Shown piece by piece: positions 14,497 to 20,990 of a stretch of 20,990 bases of DNA. The stretch comes from Clostridia bacterium (GTDB taxonomy: Bacteria > Bacillota_A > Clostridia > Christensenellales > Aristaeellaceae). The stretch covers positions 1-20,990 of the forward strand of contig JAFQOY010000106.1 of the NCBI GenBank assembly GCA_017412025.1, read 5' to 3'. The notes under the pieces were generated by a model, which ran no database searches, was not told the origin of the DNA, and saw only the letters and a program-made list of their open reading frames with translations. Each line of letters begins with the position of its first letter. The stretch's first letter is position 1. The translations under genes were made by a program, and so were the position numbers.

Positions 14497-15345
14497 TCAG
14501 CCGAAAGAAACGCGGCTCCCGCATATCGCCTCGAACGCGCGCCTGTTGGTCGAAGCCGCCTCGCGCGAATAGACGGCAAACTCGATCGTCTCAAAGCAGC
14601 GGTCGATCCCCTGCGCCGCAGTGTCAAACGCCTGCGCGACCATCTGCGGCGGATTGGCAAATACGCCGCAGCCAAACGCGCCCAGAATCAACACATCCGC
14701 CCCGTTTGCCGCCGCCACGGCGAGAATCCTGCGCCAGCGCTTTGTGAGCAGCGCCGCCAGCTCGTCCTGCGTGGGCGCATACCGGCTGCCGTCGCTCACC
14801 TCGCGCAGGTCGGGCGCGGCGCAGGTAATCACGTCCACCGTATAACGCTCCTCCTGCGCCAGCAGCGGCTCTTCTCCCGCGTCCTCGCGCAGCACAATAA
14901 CGCCCGGCGTGCAGATGCAGTCGTCCCGGTTTTCACGCTTCATGGTTCCGGCGCGGATCATCTCCCAGTGCCTGTCGTAAAACGGCTTTGCGCTCCCGCC
15001 GCTGAGCGCAGGATACAGCGTGCTGACGCGGCACAGGCTCTCTTCCTGCGCCTGCGAGCCGTAGGTCACGCCGCCGCCCGGAGAAACCGAGGAGGCAAAG
15101 TTGAGTACACAGACCCTTTTTCCCTCGCGCGCATAGGCTCTTGCCGCCTCAAAGCTGCGCTTGCCGGATACCGCTCTCTTCGCCGGGCGCTCAAAGCGCG
15201 GCTGCCAGCGCGGCTCTGCGTCCTCCTGCCAGATGATGGTCTGCCCTGCGGCAGAAGCCGCCATCGCGCTGCGCAGGCTTTCCTCGCCATTGCATACGCG
15301 CATGGTCTCTTCAAAAATGAGGGTTCTTTTTTCCTGACCGGTCAT
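14497..15345 (-). CDS. PARG-like macrodomain protein (TIGR02452/DUF2263 type)
   Basis: A 282-residue cytoplasmic protein likely to remove ADP-ribose from targets. The bacterial-type PARG signature is present: VSPGGGVTYGSQAQEESL, with GGG at 90-92 and the catalytic Gln-Glu-Glu at 100-102. The second macrodomain loop, LGAFGCGVFANPP (221-233), is also clear. The N-terminal helix pair (1-30) is as in TIGR02452 proteins. The frame is open far upstream, but GGGAGGAGG seven bases before the ATG at 15345 fixes the start. No ADP-ribosyltransferase or toxin is nearby, so its partner is unknown. It has its own extended -10 promoter and shares a bidirectional terminator. Confidence 0.88.
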   Translation of the reverse strand: MTGQEKRTLIFEETMRVCNGEESLRSAMAASAAGQTIIWQEDAEPRWQPRFERPAKRAVSGKRSFEAARAYAREGKRVCVLNFASSVSPGGGVTYGSQAQEESLCRVSTLYPALSGGSAKPFYDRHWEMIRAGTMKRENRDDCICTPGVIVLREDAGEEPLLAQEERYTVDVITCAAPDLREVSDGSRYAPTQDELAALLTKRWRRILAVAAANGADVLILGAFGCGVFANPPQMVAQAFDTAAQGIDRCFETIEFAVYSREAASTNRRAFEAICGSRVSFG

Positions 15346-15367
15346 TTCGCCGCCTCCTCCCAAAGCC

Positions 15368-15396
15368 ATTGTAGCATAGCGCCTGAGCGCACAAAA
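15368..15396 (-). promoter_or_regulatory. Promoter of the PARG-like gene
   Basis: On the minus strand an extended -10, TGC-TACAAT (TACAAT at 15368-15373), with a poor -35 TTTTGT 17 bases upstream. The leader would be very short, about 15 bases. Confidence 0.55.
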
Positions 15397-15428
15397 GCCC
15401 GAACTCTGCCATTTCAGCGCCGCCGTAT

Positions 15429-15956
15429 TCAGATCACACTCAGCACGCTCAGAAACGCCGCAGCAGCCGCCGGCACATTCACCGTATCGCTGCCGCCATG
15501 GCTGATCAACTCCGCATATGCCGCCACAGGCGCGGCGGCTGCCGCATGGGAACCAAAGAGCAGAAGCAGGCTCTTTTTTACCTCGCCCGGACGGCGCTGG
15601 ATGAACAGATCCGCATATCCCTTCAGGCGCTCGGCATGGTGCAGCACAGGATAGACAACCGCAGCAAAGATCAGGCAGCAGACGCATGCAGGGAGCCATT
15701 CGCCGGATACGGCCATCATAAAGAGCGAGGACGTATAGGCCACCAGATGGAGCAGCTTGCGCCAGAGCTCCCGCGGAATCGTCAGGAAACGCCTTGCCAG
15801 CAGCAGCGCCGTGAGCCATGCAGCCAGATAGACCAGATAACTGCCAAAGCAGCGAAGCACCTGCGCAGGCAGCACGAAGCGCATGATTGCCGCCCTGTAA
15901 TGCACGCCCAGTATGACCGCGGCCAGCGCCGCAAGCGCACACAGCAAAAGCTCCAT
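15429..15956 (-). CDS. Small membrane protein, weakly phytol/dolichol-kinase-like
   Basis: A 175-residue protein with about five hydrophobic segments (roughly 1-18, 38-55, 70-84, 87-105 and 128-148). The pattern RELWRKLLHLVAY and then RRPGEVKKSLLLLFG recalls the SEC59/VTE5/CDP-lipid family of polyprenol or diacylglycerol kinases and cytidylyltransferases, where RK-x-x-H and GE-x-x-x-S occur. The usual later part with a GDG/GD-x-x-A motif and KS-x-EG is absent; the protein ends soon after. I find no continuation of it in the other frames downstream. It may be a shortened relative or an unrelated membrane protein. GGGGGA lies seven bases before the ATG. The PARG-like gene follows after 83 bases but has its own promoter. 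Confidence 0.7.
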   Translation of the reverse strand: MELLLCALAALAAVILGVHYRAAIMRFVLPAQVLRCFGSYLVYLAAWLTALLLARRFLTIPRELWRKLLHLVAYTSSLFMMAVSGEWLPACVCCLIFAAVVYPVLHHAERLKGYADLFIQRRPGEVKKSLLLLFGSHAAAAAPVAAYAELISHGGSDTVNVPAAAAAFLSVLSVI

Positions 15957-15991
15957 CCCATCGTCCCCCGTCAGACATGTATTGTATGCAT

Positions 15992-16020
15992 ATTATAATC
16001 CACATGCGCGCCGCGCACAA
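15992..16020 (-). promoter_or_regulatory. Promoter of the small membrane protein gene
   Basis: On the minus strand TTGTGC (16015-16020), a 17-base spacer and a perfect TATAAT (15992-15997), about 35 bases before the ATG. Confidence 0.65.
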
Positions 16021-16104
16021 CCAAATATATCAGCGCCGACAATCGTTTGGCGCATTCTATGCTGAAAAGCAAACCTTCGCGTCTCCGTCATCCCCAGCGT
16101 ATGT

Positions 16105-16138
16105 AAAAGCGCCGCGGATACCCTCTGCATCCGCGGCG
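16105..16138 (-). terminator. Terminator of ppk1
   Basis: CGCCGCGGAT (16110-16119) pairs with ATCCGCGGCG (16129-16138), a perfect 10-bp GC-rich stem, followed on the minus strand by G and TTTT. It lies about 30 bases after the ppk1 stop. Confidence 0.85.
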
Positions 16139-16168
16139 ATATCTCTGCTTCCATTCTGAACAGCGGCT

Positions 16169-18232
16169 TTATCTGGCCGCCGCGTCGTACGCCTGCTGAT
16201 AGAGCACGTCCTGTGCGTTCAGCGGCGCATCTTCCTGCGGGGTCAGCCGCTGATACATGCCGCTGTCAAGCATCTCGCGCGCCTGCACATTGTCGCTGAG
16301 CATCAGGTCAAACATATCCAGCACGCGCGTGCGGATTGCCTCGTCCTCAACCGGCGCGGCGACCTCCACGCGGCGCAGCGTGTTGCGCGTCATGAAGTCC
16401 GCAGAAGCAATGTACACCTTTGCCCTTTCCCGCGTGCCGAAAATATAGATGCGCGCATGCTCCAGGAACCGGCCCACAATGCTGCGCACACGGATGTTCT
16501 CCGTCTTTCCCGGCACGCCTGCAATCAGGCAGCAGATACCGCGCACGACCAGATCGATCTTCACGCCCTCGCAGGAGGCCTGCACCAGCCGGTCCATGAT
16601 CGCCCTGTCGGTGAGCGAATTGAGCTTGACGCCGATATAGCCCTCTTCGCCGTTTCGCACGCGGGCAATCTCCTCGTCAATCATCGCCAGCACCTTATCC
16701 TGCAGGCAGTTGGGCGCCACCAGCAGACGACGCGTTTCCTCCACCGTCTCGCCCATCGAAAGCGCGTTGAACACCTCCGCCGCCTCGCGGCCGATCTCCT
16801 GGTCAAAGGTCATCAGCGACAGGTCGGTATAGAGCCTGGCTGTCTTTTCGTTGTAGTTGCCCGTGCCGATCTGCGTATAGTAGGCTGCGTGCCCGTCCTC
16901 CATGCGCGTAATCAGGCAGAGCTTGGAGTGCACCTTGTAGCCGTCCAGGCCATAGATCACGTTGCAGCCTGCGGCCTCCAGCCTGCGGGACCACTCGATG
17001 TTGTTCTCCTCGTCAAAGCGCGCCTTGAGTTCCACCAGCACGTGCACATCCTTACCGTTTTCGGCGGCCTCGATCAGGCTCTCGACCACCTTGCTCTGCT
17101 TGGCCACGCGGTAGAGCGTCATCTTGATGGATACGACATTCTCATCGTTGGCCGCCTCCTGCAGCATCGTCAGGAACGGCTTCATGCTCTCATACGGATA
17201 GGAGAGCAGCTTATCCCCCTCGCGGATCTGCGCAAGCACGGGTCTCTCGCCGTCAAACATCGGCGAGCGCTGGGGAATGCGGCGCTGGTAAAACAGCTCC
17301 GTCCTCTGGCGCAGGATATCCTGAATCTTAAACAGGAAGGACAGATCCAGCGGCGTGCCGCTGCAGAATACGTGCTCTTTTCGCACATCCATATACTTGC
17401 ACAGCGTGCGCACGATGTCGCCGTCCAGCTCGCGCGTCATCTCAAGGCGCACGGGCGCAAGCCTTCTGCGCTTTTTGATCAGCTGCACCATGAACTCGCG
17501 GTAATCGATGTCCTCCTCATAGAGCGCGTCGGCGTCAATATCGGCGCTGCGCGTCACGCGGATGAGCGTCTTTTCCTTCACCGTGTATCCGGCAAACACC
17601 TTGGGGATGAAGTGCAGGATCAGCTCCTCGGCGAGCATGTACGTCCTGTCCCCAGCGGATACCTCAATCAGCCGCGGAAACACGCCCGCGTTGCACGGGA
17701 TGATGCCCAGCTTGCGCTTGCCGTTCTTGCGCTCAAGCACCACGGCGGCGTAGATCTCTCTGTTGCGCAGGAACGGGAACGGCTGGCGGCGGCCGACGAT
17801 CGTGGGGGAAATCAGCGGCGCAATCTCCGCGTCAAAATACCGCTCCAGCTTTTCGCTCTCCTGGCGGTTGATCTTGCGGAAATCCACCAGGCGCACGCCG
17901 GCCTCTTCCACATGCCCCAGCAGCTTCGCATAGATAAAATCCTTGCGCGCGTTGAGCTGGCGCACGTTTTTGAGGATCGCGCCGATCTGCTCGGCGGGCG
18001 TCATGCCGGTCTTGTTCTCCCGGATGGAAGGAGACAGATGCTCCTGATCCACCAGCGAGCCCACGCGCACCATGAAGAATTCGTCCAGATTGCTCTGGTA
18101 GATGGACGCAAAGGACAGCCGCTCGCAAAGCGGCGTCAGGTCGCTCTCCGCCTCTTCAAGCACGCGCTCGTTGAATTTCAGCCACGACAGTTCCCTGTTC
18201 ATAAAGACCATGCGCTCTTCATGCGTATCCAT
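16169..18232 (-). CDS. ppk1: Polyphosphate kinase 1
   Basis: PPK1 makes inorganic polyphosphate from ATP, and can run in reverse. The 687-residue protein has the N-terminal domain (FMNRELSWLKFNERVLEEA), the head domain and two phospholipase-D-like C-terminal domains. The phospho-histidine is His435 in DGYKVHSKLCLI and the second catalytic histidine is His592 in FLEHARIYIFG. With the ATG at 18232 these numbers equal the E. coli ones, which supports the start; a GGAG site lies seven bases upstream. The open frame continues to 18295 but only into the leader. Asn and Arg motifs around TGNYNEKTARLYTD are intact. No ppx is adjacent; it is a single-gene unit. Confidence 0.96.
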   Translation of the reverse strand: MDTHEERMVFMNRELSWLKFNERVLEEAESDLTPLCERLSFASIYQSNLDEFFMVRVGSLVDQEHLSPSIRENKTGMTPAEQIGAILKNVRQLNARKDFIYAKLLGHVEEAGVRLVDFRKINRQESEKLERYFDAEIAPLISPTIVGRRQPFPFLRNREIYAAVVLERKNGKRKLGIIPCNAGVFPRLIEVSAGDRTYMLAEELILHFIPKVFAGYTVKEKTLIRVTRSADIDADALYEEDIDYREFMVQLIKKRRRLAPVRLEMTRELDGDIVRTLCKYMDVRKEHVFCSGTPLDLSFLFKIQDILRQRTELFYQRRIPQRSPMFDGERPVLAQIREGDKLLSYPYESMKPFLTMLQEAANDENVVSIKMTLYRVAKQSKVVESLIEAAENGKDVHVLVELKARFDEENNIEWSRRLEAAGCNVIYGLDGYKVHSKLCLITRMEDGHAAYYTQIGTGNYNEKTARLYTDLSLMTFDQEIGREAAEVFNALSMGETVEETRRLLVAPNCLQDKVLAMIDEEIARVRNGEEGYIGVKLNSLTDRAIMDRLVQASCEGVKIDLVVRGICCLIAGVPGKTENIRVRSIVGRFLEHARIYIFGTRERAKVYIASADFMTRNTLRRVEVAAPVEDEAIRTRVLDMFDLMLSDNVQAREMLDSGMYQRLTPQEDAPLNAQDVLYQQAYDAAAR

Positions 18233-18309
18233 GGTGACGCTCCTTTTTCCGCCGCGCCGCCGGGCAAAACGACCCCTGCACGCGCAGCACATCATACTTT
18301 TACCTTTTA

Positions 18310-18315
18310 ATTATA
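18310..18315 (-). promoter_or_regulatory. -10 box for ppk1
   Basis: A perfect TATAAT on the minus strand, 78 bases before the ppk1 ATG. No good -35 is found at the right distance; TTGTAG is 20 bases upstream. Confidence 0.5.
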
Positions 18316-18342
18316 ACGGACTTTTTGCCCAAAAGCTACAAC

Positions 18343-18376
18343 AAAATCCCCGACGGAGAAATGAATTCCGCCGGGG
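18343..18376 (-). terminator. Terminator of the aminotransferase gene
   Basis: On the minus strand CCCCGGCGGA and TCCGTCGGGG form a 10-bp stem with one G-U pair, followed by ATTTTGTT. It starts 13 bases after the stop codon and lies just upstream of the ppk1 promoter. Confidence 0.85.
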
Positions 18377-18388
18377 AGAGATATGCGT

Positions 18389-19567
18389 TTACTTTTTGTA
18401 TTTGTTGACGACGTCGAGCACCGCCTGCGCGATATACTCGGCGTTTTCCCTGCCCAGCGTGGAATACATCGGCAGCGAAATCTCGCTTTCGGAGAAATCG
18501 TACGCCTTTTTAAAGTCCTCCGGCTTATAGCCAAAGCGCTTTGTATACGCGCTCATGGTGTGCAGGGCGATGAAGTGCACGCTCACGCCGACGTTACGCG
18601 CCTTGAGCTCCTCAATGAACTGATCGCGGGAGATCGTCAGCCGCTCCGGCACGACGCGCAGGACGTAGAGATGACGGCTGTGATGGCAGTAGTCCGGCGT
18701 CTTCTGCAGGCGCAGCTGCTCAACGCCCCTGAACGCCTCCTCGTATACCTCCACGCATTCCATACGGCGGCGCTGCATATCCTTGATGCGCTCAAGCTGC
18801 ACGGAGGCCAGCGACGCCTGAATGTCAAACATGTTGTACTTGTAGCCCGGCTCCTCGATATCGTAGCGCCAGGAGCCGCCCTTGCCGTAGCGGTTCCATG
18901 ATCCGGCGCTCATGCCGTGGGTGGAGAGCACGCGCGCCTTATTGGCCAGCTCTTCATCATCGGTCACCAGCGCGCCGCCCTCGCCGCAGGCGAGGTTCTT
19001 CGTCGCATAGAAGGAGTAGCTCACCGCGCCGCGGGGCGAATGGCCGACAGGCTTGCCCTTATACAGCGTCTCCACCGCGTGCGCCGCATCCTCGGAGAGG
19101 AACAGGCCGTGCGCGTCGCAAAGCTCGCCCAGCCTGTCGATATCCGCCGCAAGGCCGGCATAGTGCACCGGCACGATTGCACGCGTCTTCTTCGTGATCT
19201 TCTTTTCCACCTCGTCCGGATCGATCAGTCCGGTATCCGGATCGATATCCGCAAAGACCGGCACAGCGCCCACATGCAGAATCGTATTCGCGCTTGCGGC
19301 AAAGGTCAGCGGCGTTGTGATGACCTCATCGCCAGGGCCAACGCCGGAAGCAAGCAGCGCCAGATGCAGCGCGGCCGTACAGGAATTCAAACCGATGCAG
19401 TACTTTGCGCCTGCATACTCGGCGAACTGCTTTTCAAACTCAAGCGTACGGGGACCCTTGGCCCACCAGCCGGAGCGAATGGCGGCGCTGACAGACTCCA
19501 CCTCAGCCTCGGTGATGTCCGGCATGCAGAATGCCAGCCAGTTGTCTCTGACCTTGAAATCGCTCAT
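18389..19567 (-). CDS. DegT/DnrJ/EryC1/StrS-family aminotransferase
   Basis: A 392-residue PLP enzyme of the sugar-nucleotide aminotransferase family, as in ArnB or perosamine synthase. Landmarks are SGWWAKGP (32-39), GLNSCTAALHLAL (59-71), the SEDAAHA motif with Asp160 for the pyridine nitrogen, and the PLP lysine Lys190 in SFYATKNLACGEGGAL. The C-terminal HFIALHTMSAY region is also typical. It would act on a keto-sugar nucleotide for surface glycans, yet no sugar epimerase or glycosyltransferase genes are beside it. GGAGGG is placed six to seven bases before the ATG at 19567; the ATG at 19588 would start inside a leader hairpin. Single-gene unit. Confidence 0.93.
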   Translation of the reverse strand: MSDFKVRDNWLAFCMPDITEAEVESVSAAIRSGWWAKGPRTLEFEKQFAEYAGAKYCIGLNSCTAALHLALLASGVGPGDEVITTPLTFAASANTILHVGAVPVFADIDPDTGLIDPDEVEKKITKKTRAIVPVHYAGLAADIDRLGELCDAHGLFLSEDAAHAVETLYKGKPVGHSPRGAVSYSFYATKNLACGEGGALVTDDEELANKARVLSTHGMSAGSWNRYGKGGSWRYDIEEPGYKYNMFDIQASLASVQLERIKDMQRRRMECVEVYEEAFRGVEQLRLQKTPDYCHHSRHLYVLRVVPERLTISRDQFIEELKARNVGVSVHFIALHTMSAYTKRFGYKPEDFKKAYDFSESEISLPMYSTLGRENAEYIAQAVLDVVNKYKK

Positions 19568-19580
19568 GTGCAACCCTCCA

Positions 19581-19595
19581 CCCGGCAAAGCCGGG
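19581..19595 (-). promoter_or_regulatory. Hairpin abutting the aminotransferase ribosome binding site
   Basis: CCCGGC, a TTT loop and GCCGGG form a 6-bp GC stem on the minus strand; it ends two bases before the GGAGGG site. It could lower translation or be a remnant of a terminator. The 13-mer CACCCGGCAAAGC here (19579-19591) occurs again at 19838-19850. Confidence 0.45.
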
Positions 19596-19637
19596 CACTA
19601 TATTCTATAAACGGACAAAAATCTATAATCCTCAGTA

Positions 19638-19666
19638 ATTATAGCACACAAACAACGACACTTCAA
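19638..19666 (-). promoter_or_regulatory. Promoter of the aminotransferase gene
   Basis: On the minus strand TTGAAG (19661-19666), a 17-base spacer ending in TGC, and a perfect TATAAT (19638-19643): a strong promoter with an extended -10. The 391-base gap between this gene and the DUF554 gene also holds the hairpins and promoter near 19827-19881. I see no coding sequence in it. Confidence 0.85.
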
Positions 19667-19841
19667 GCAAGAAAACGACAGGTCTTTACCTGCATTTTCG
19701 GTCATTTTCGCGCGTTTTCCATGCATTTCACATCACCCGCCGCATTTGCGGCAGATTGAGTGCAATAAATCTGCAAATCATTGCATTCTTTCTTCAGCAG
19801 AAAATGCGGTTATCCCCTGCGCCGCCTGCCGGTTTGTCACC

Positions 19842-19870
19842 CGGCAAAGCGCTTGCCTTGCCGCTTTTTT
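19842..19870 (+). terminator. Orphan terminator upstream of the DUF554 gene
   Basis: CGGCAA (19842-19847) pairs with TTGCCG (19858-19863), with an inner GC/GC pairing, followed by CTTTTTT. No plus-strand gene ends before it. A competing hairpin TGCCGG/CCGGCA (19827-19846) uses the same strand segment. The overlapping promoter begins at 19853. Confidence 0.65.
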
Positions 19871-19881
19871 CGTGCTATAAT
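19853..19881 (+). promoter_or_regulatory. Promoter of the DUF554 gene
   Basis: TTGCCT (19853-19858), a 17-base spacer ending in TGC, and a perfect TATAAT (19876-19881). The -35 overlaps the right arm of the terminator hairpin. The leader to the ATG is about 70 bases. Confidence 0.7.
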
Positions 19882-19914
19882 GGCTCCGTTCCCGCCTTTT
19901 TGAGCGGATCAGCC

Positions 19915-19929
19915 GTGACATTCTGTCAC
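19915..19929. promoter_or_regulatory. Palindrome GTGACA-N3-TGTCAC in the DUF554 leader
   Basis: Perfect 6-base arms around TTC, about 30 bases after the predicted start of transcription. It looks like a dimeric repressor site; the GTGA/TCAC halves recall Crp/Fnr sites but the spacing is one base too long. Confidence 0.4.
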
Positions 19930-19958
19930 AAATATACTGTTAAATCGAGGCGATCCAC

Positions 19959-20678
19959 ATGATCGGTATGGGTACCGTCATCAATTCTGCGTTCGTGCTT
20001 GCCGGCGGCCTGCTGGGCTTCCTCTTTGGCAAGGCGCTCAAGGACAGCTATCAGGACATCATGGTTAAGGCCTGCGGCCTGAGCACCATCTTCATCGGCG
20101 CATCCGGCACGTTCAAGCAGATGCTGACCGTAAGCGGCGGCGCGCTTGGCACCACGGGCGAGATGATGCTGGTCATCTGCATGTGTCTGGGCGGGCTTAT
20201 CGGCGAGATTCTGGCCATTGAGGAGAACATCGAGCGCTTTGGCCAGTGGCTGAAGGTCAAGAGCCATTCCGAGCGTGATCCCCGGTTCATCGAGGGCTTC
20301 ACCTCCGCCTCCTTCACCATCTGCATCGGCGCGATGGCCATCATCGGCCCGATGAACGACGCGCTGTATCACGACTACACCATTCTGACCACCAAGGGCA
20401 TCCTCGACATGATCATCGTCATGGCGCTGACGTCCTCGATGGGCAAGGGCGCTGTGTTTTCCGTCATCCCCATGGCGCTGTGGCAGGGGCTGATGACCGT
20501 GCTGGCCGGCGTGATCGGCCCGCTGATGACCGACGCCGCGCTTTCCTGCCTGTCCCTTGTGGGCAATGTGCTCATCTTCGGCGTCGGTATTAACCTGGCC
20601 TTCGGCAAGCGCATCAAGGTTGCCAACTATCTGCCCGCGCTGATCATCGCCGTCGTCTGGTCGTTCTTCGGCAAATGA
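19959..20678 (+). CDS. DUF554 membrane protein (YdfK/YqgA type)
   Basis: A 239-residue integral membrane protein with six to seven hydrophobic segments. The start GTVINSAFVLAGGLLGFLFGK, the CGLSTIFIGASG segment (39-50), the acidic cytoplasmic loop EENIERFGQWLK, and FTSASFTICIGAMAIIGP (113-130) are family hallmarks. Function in the family is not established; transport is often supposed. GAGG lies about eight bases before the ATG. It stands alone with its own promoter, and a tRNA gene follows. Confidence 0.93.
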   Translation: MIGMGTVINSAFVLAGGLLGFLFGKALKDSYQDIMVKACGLSTIFIGASGTFKQMLTVSGGALGTTGEMMLVICMCLGGLIGEILAIEENIERFGQWLKVKSHSERDPRFIEGFTSASFTICIGAMAIIGPMNDALYHDYTILTTKGILDMIIVMALTSSMGKGAVFSVIPMALWQGLMTVLAGVIGPLMTDAALSCLSLVGNVLIFGVGINLAFGKRIKVANYLPALIIAVVWSFFGK

Positions 20679-20710
20679 TCTTTTTTGCGCAGCAAAGTGC
20701 TTTCTTCCTC

Positions 20711-20738
20711 TTGCATTTTGAGAAATCTGTGATATAAT
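20711..20738 (+). promoter_or_regulatory. Promoter of the tRNA gene
   Basis: TTGCAT (20711-20716), a 16-base spacer and a perfect TATAAT (20733-20738), 11 bases before the tRNA start. Confidence 0.7.
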
Positions 20739-20749
20739 ATGTCCTGCTT

Positions 20750-20822
20750 GGGGCATTAGCACAGTTGGTAGCGCGCTACATTCGCATTGTAGAGGTCACC
20801 GGTTCGAATCCGGTATGCTCCA
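20750..20822 (+). tRNA. tRNA-Ala (anticodon CGC)
   Basis: 73 bases fold as a cloverleaf. The acceptor stem GGGGCAT/ATGCTCC has the G3-U70 pair that identifies alanine tRNA. The anticodon stem CTACA/TGTAG encloses TTCGCAT, giving anticodon CGC for codon GCG. The T arm is CCGG-TTCGAAT-CCGG. The D stem GCAC/GCGC has one A-C mismatch. Discriminator base is A; the 3' CCA is not encoded. A CGC alanine tRNA fits a GC-rich genome that uses GCG often. Confidence 0.95.
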
Positions 20823-20829
20823 CTTTTTT

Positions 20830-20862
20830 GTCCGAAAACCACGGTTTTCGGACTTCTTTTTT
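20830..20862 (+). terminator. Terminator of the tRNA gene
   Basis: GTCCGAAAAC (20830-20839) pairs with GTTTTCGGAC (20844-20853) over a CACG loop, followed by TTCTTTTTT. Confidence 0.93.
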
Positions 20863-20872
20863 ATCTCTTGAA

Positions 20873-20990
20873 TTTACAATCTAAGTGCAACAGTCAAAAG
20901 AAATAGTGACCCATGGCTGAGAATCCTTTAAAATGGTGTTTGCGGACTACCAGAAAAGGAGACAGCTATGGATCACTATCATCATCTTAG
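20873..20990 (+). mobile_element. Left end of a probable IS30-family insertion sequence
   Basis: From about 20870 the base composition turns AT-rich. AAGTGCAACAGTCAAAAGAAAT (20882 onward) resembles the terminal repeats of IS30-type elements, which often carry TGTTGCACTT on the other strand. A transposase-like start follows. The exact left boundary and target duplication cannot be set without the right end, which is outside the window. Confidence 0.55.
20968..20990 (+). CDS. Start of a probable IS30-family transposase
   Basis: Only seven codons are present (MDHYHHL), after AAGGAG six bases upstream of the ATG at 20968. IS30 transposases of Bacillota often begin with Met, polar or His/Tyr residues and then a Leu-x-x-x-Glu-Arg segment, so the call fits, together with the end-like sequence before it. 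With so little protein visible the assignment is tentative. Confidence 0.5.

Noticed and set aside
15346..16020. N-terminal extension of the PARG-like frame to 507 residues
   Set aside because: The extension reads through the small membrane gene in another frame and through the PARG promoter; a strong GGGAGGAGG site marks the start at 15345.
16021..16104. Possible small gene between the membrane protein promoter and the ppk1 terminator
   Set aside because: No ribosome site with a sensible frame was found; the stretch appears to be plain spacer.
1..20990. CRISPR array, defence island, prophage or biosynthetic cluster
   Set aside because: No regularly spaced repeats, no phage or defence gene families, and the genes fall into short independent metabolic units. 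The aminotransferase has no sugar-nucleotide pathway neighbours.

Overview
The window looks like a chromosomal segment of a GC-rich member of the Bacillota (Clostridia; a gut lineage such as Christensenellales or Oscillospirales is my guess, not shown). Supporting signs are strong AGGAGG-type ribosome binding sites, sigma-A promoters with 17-base spacers, many compact hairpin-plus-T terminators, a PTS with a free EIIA, and an OmpR/PhoR two-component pair. No rRNA, CRISPR array or prophage is visible. The only mobile DNA is the first few codons of a probable IS30-type transposase at the right edge.

Layout. 1-2955 (minus): a glycogen branching enzyme (glgB) with a histone-H1-like Lys/Ala tail, followed three bases later by a phosphodiester-glycosidase lipoprotein cut by the left edge. 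3180-5027 (plus): a GH127/DUF1680-like protein whose zinc/nucleophile positions appear to be replaced. 5177-7773 (plus): response regulator and sensor kinase overlapping by 4 bases. 7857-9140 (minus): Gfo/Idh/MocA oxidoreductase, convergent with the kinase across a mirrored terminator pair. 9288-11442 (minus): EIIA(Glc)-type protein and a GlcNAc/glucose-type EIICB. 11603-13499 (minus): PfkB-type 2-keto-3-deoxygluconate kinase and CutC. 13846-14322 (plus): YbaK-type deacylase behind a long structured leader. 14497-15345 (minus): PARG-like macrodomain protein. 15429-15956 (minus): short membrane protein. 16169-18232 (minus): polyphosphate kinase ppk1. 18389-19567 (minus): DegT-family aminotransferase. 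19959-20678 (plus): DUF554 membrane protein. 20750-20822: tRNA-Ala(CGC), then the IS30-like start.

Most of the region is carbon and energy housekeeping: glycogen branching, sugar uptake by PTS, sugar-acid phosphorylation, sugar oxidoreduction and polyphosphate storage, in short independent operons each with its own promoter and terminator. I see no multi-gene defence or biosynthetic system. The points most worth a second look are small: the GlgB tail, the GH127-like protein lacking its metal site, the ~190-base structured leader before ybaK, the attenuator-like hairpins before the DUF554 gene, and the lone PARG-type ADP-ribose hydrolase. Function calls rest on motifs read by eye; no database search was possible.
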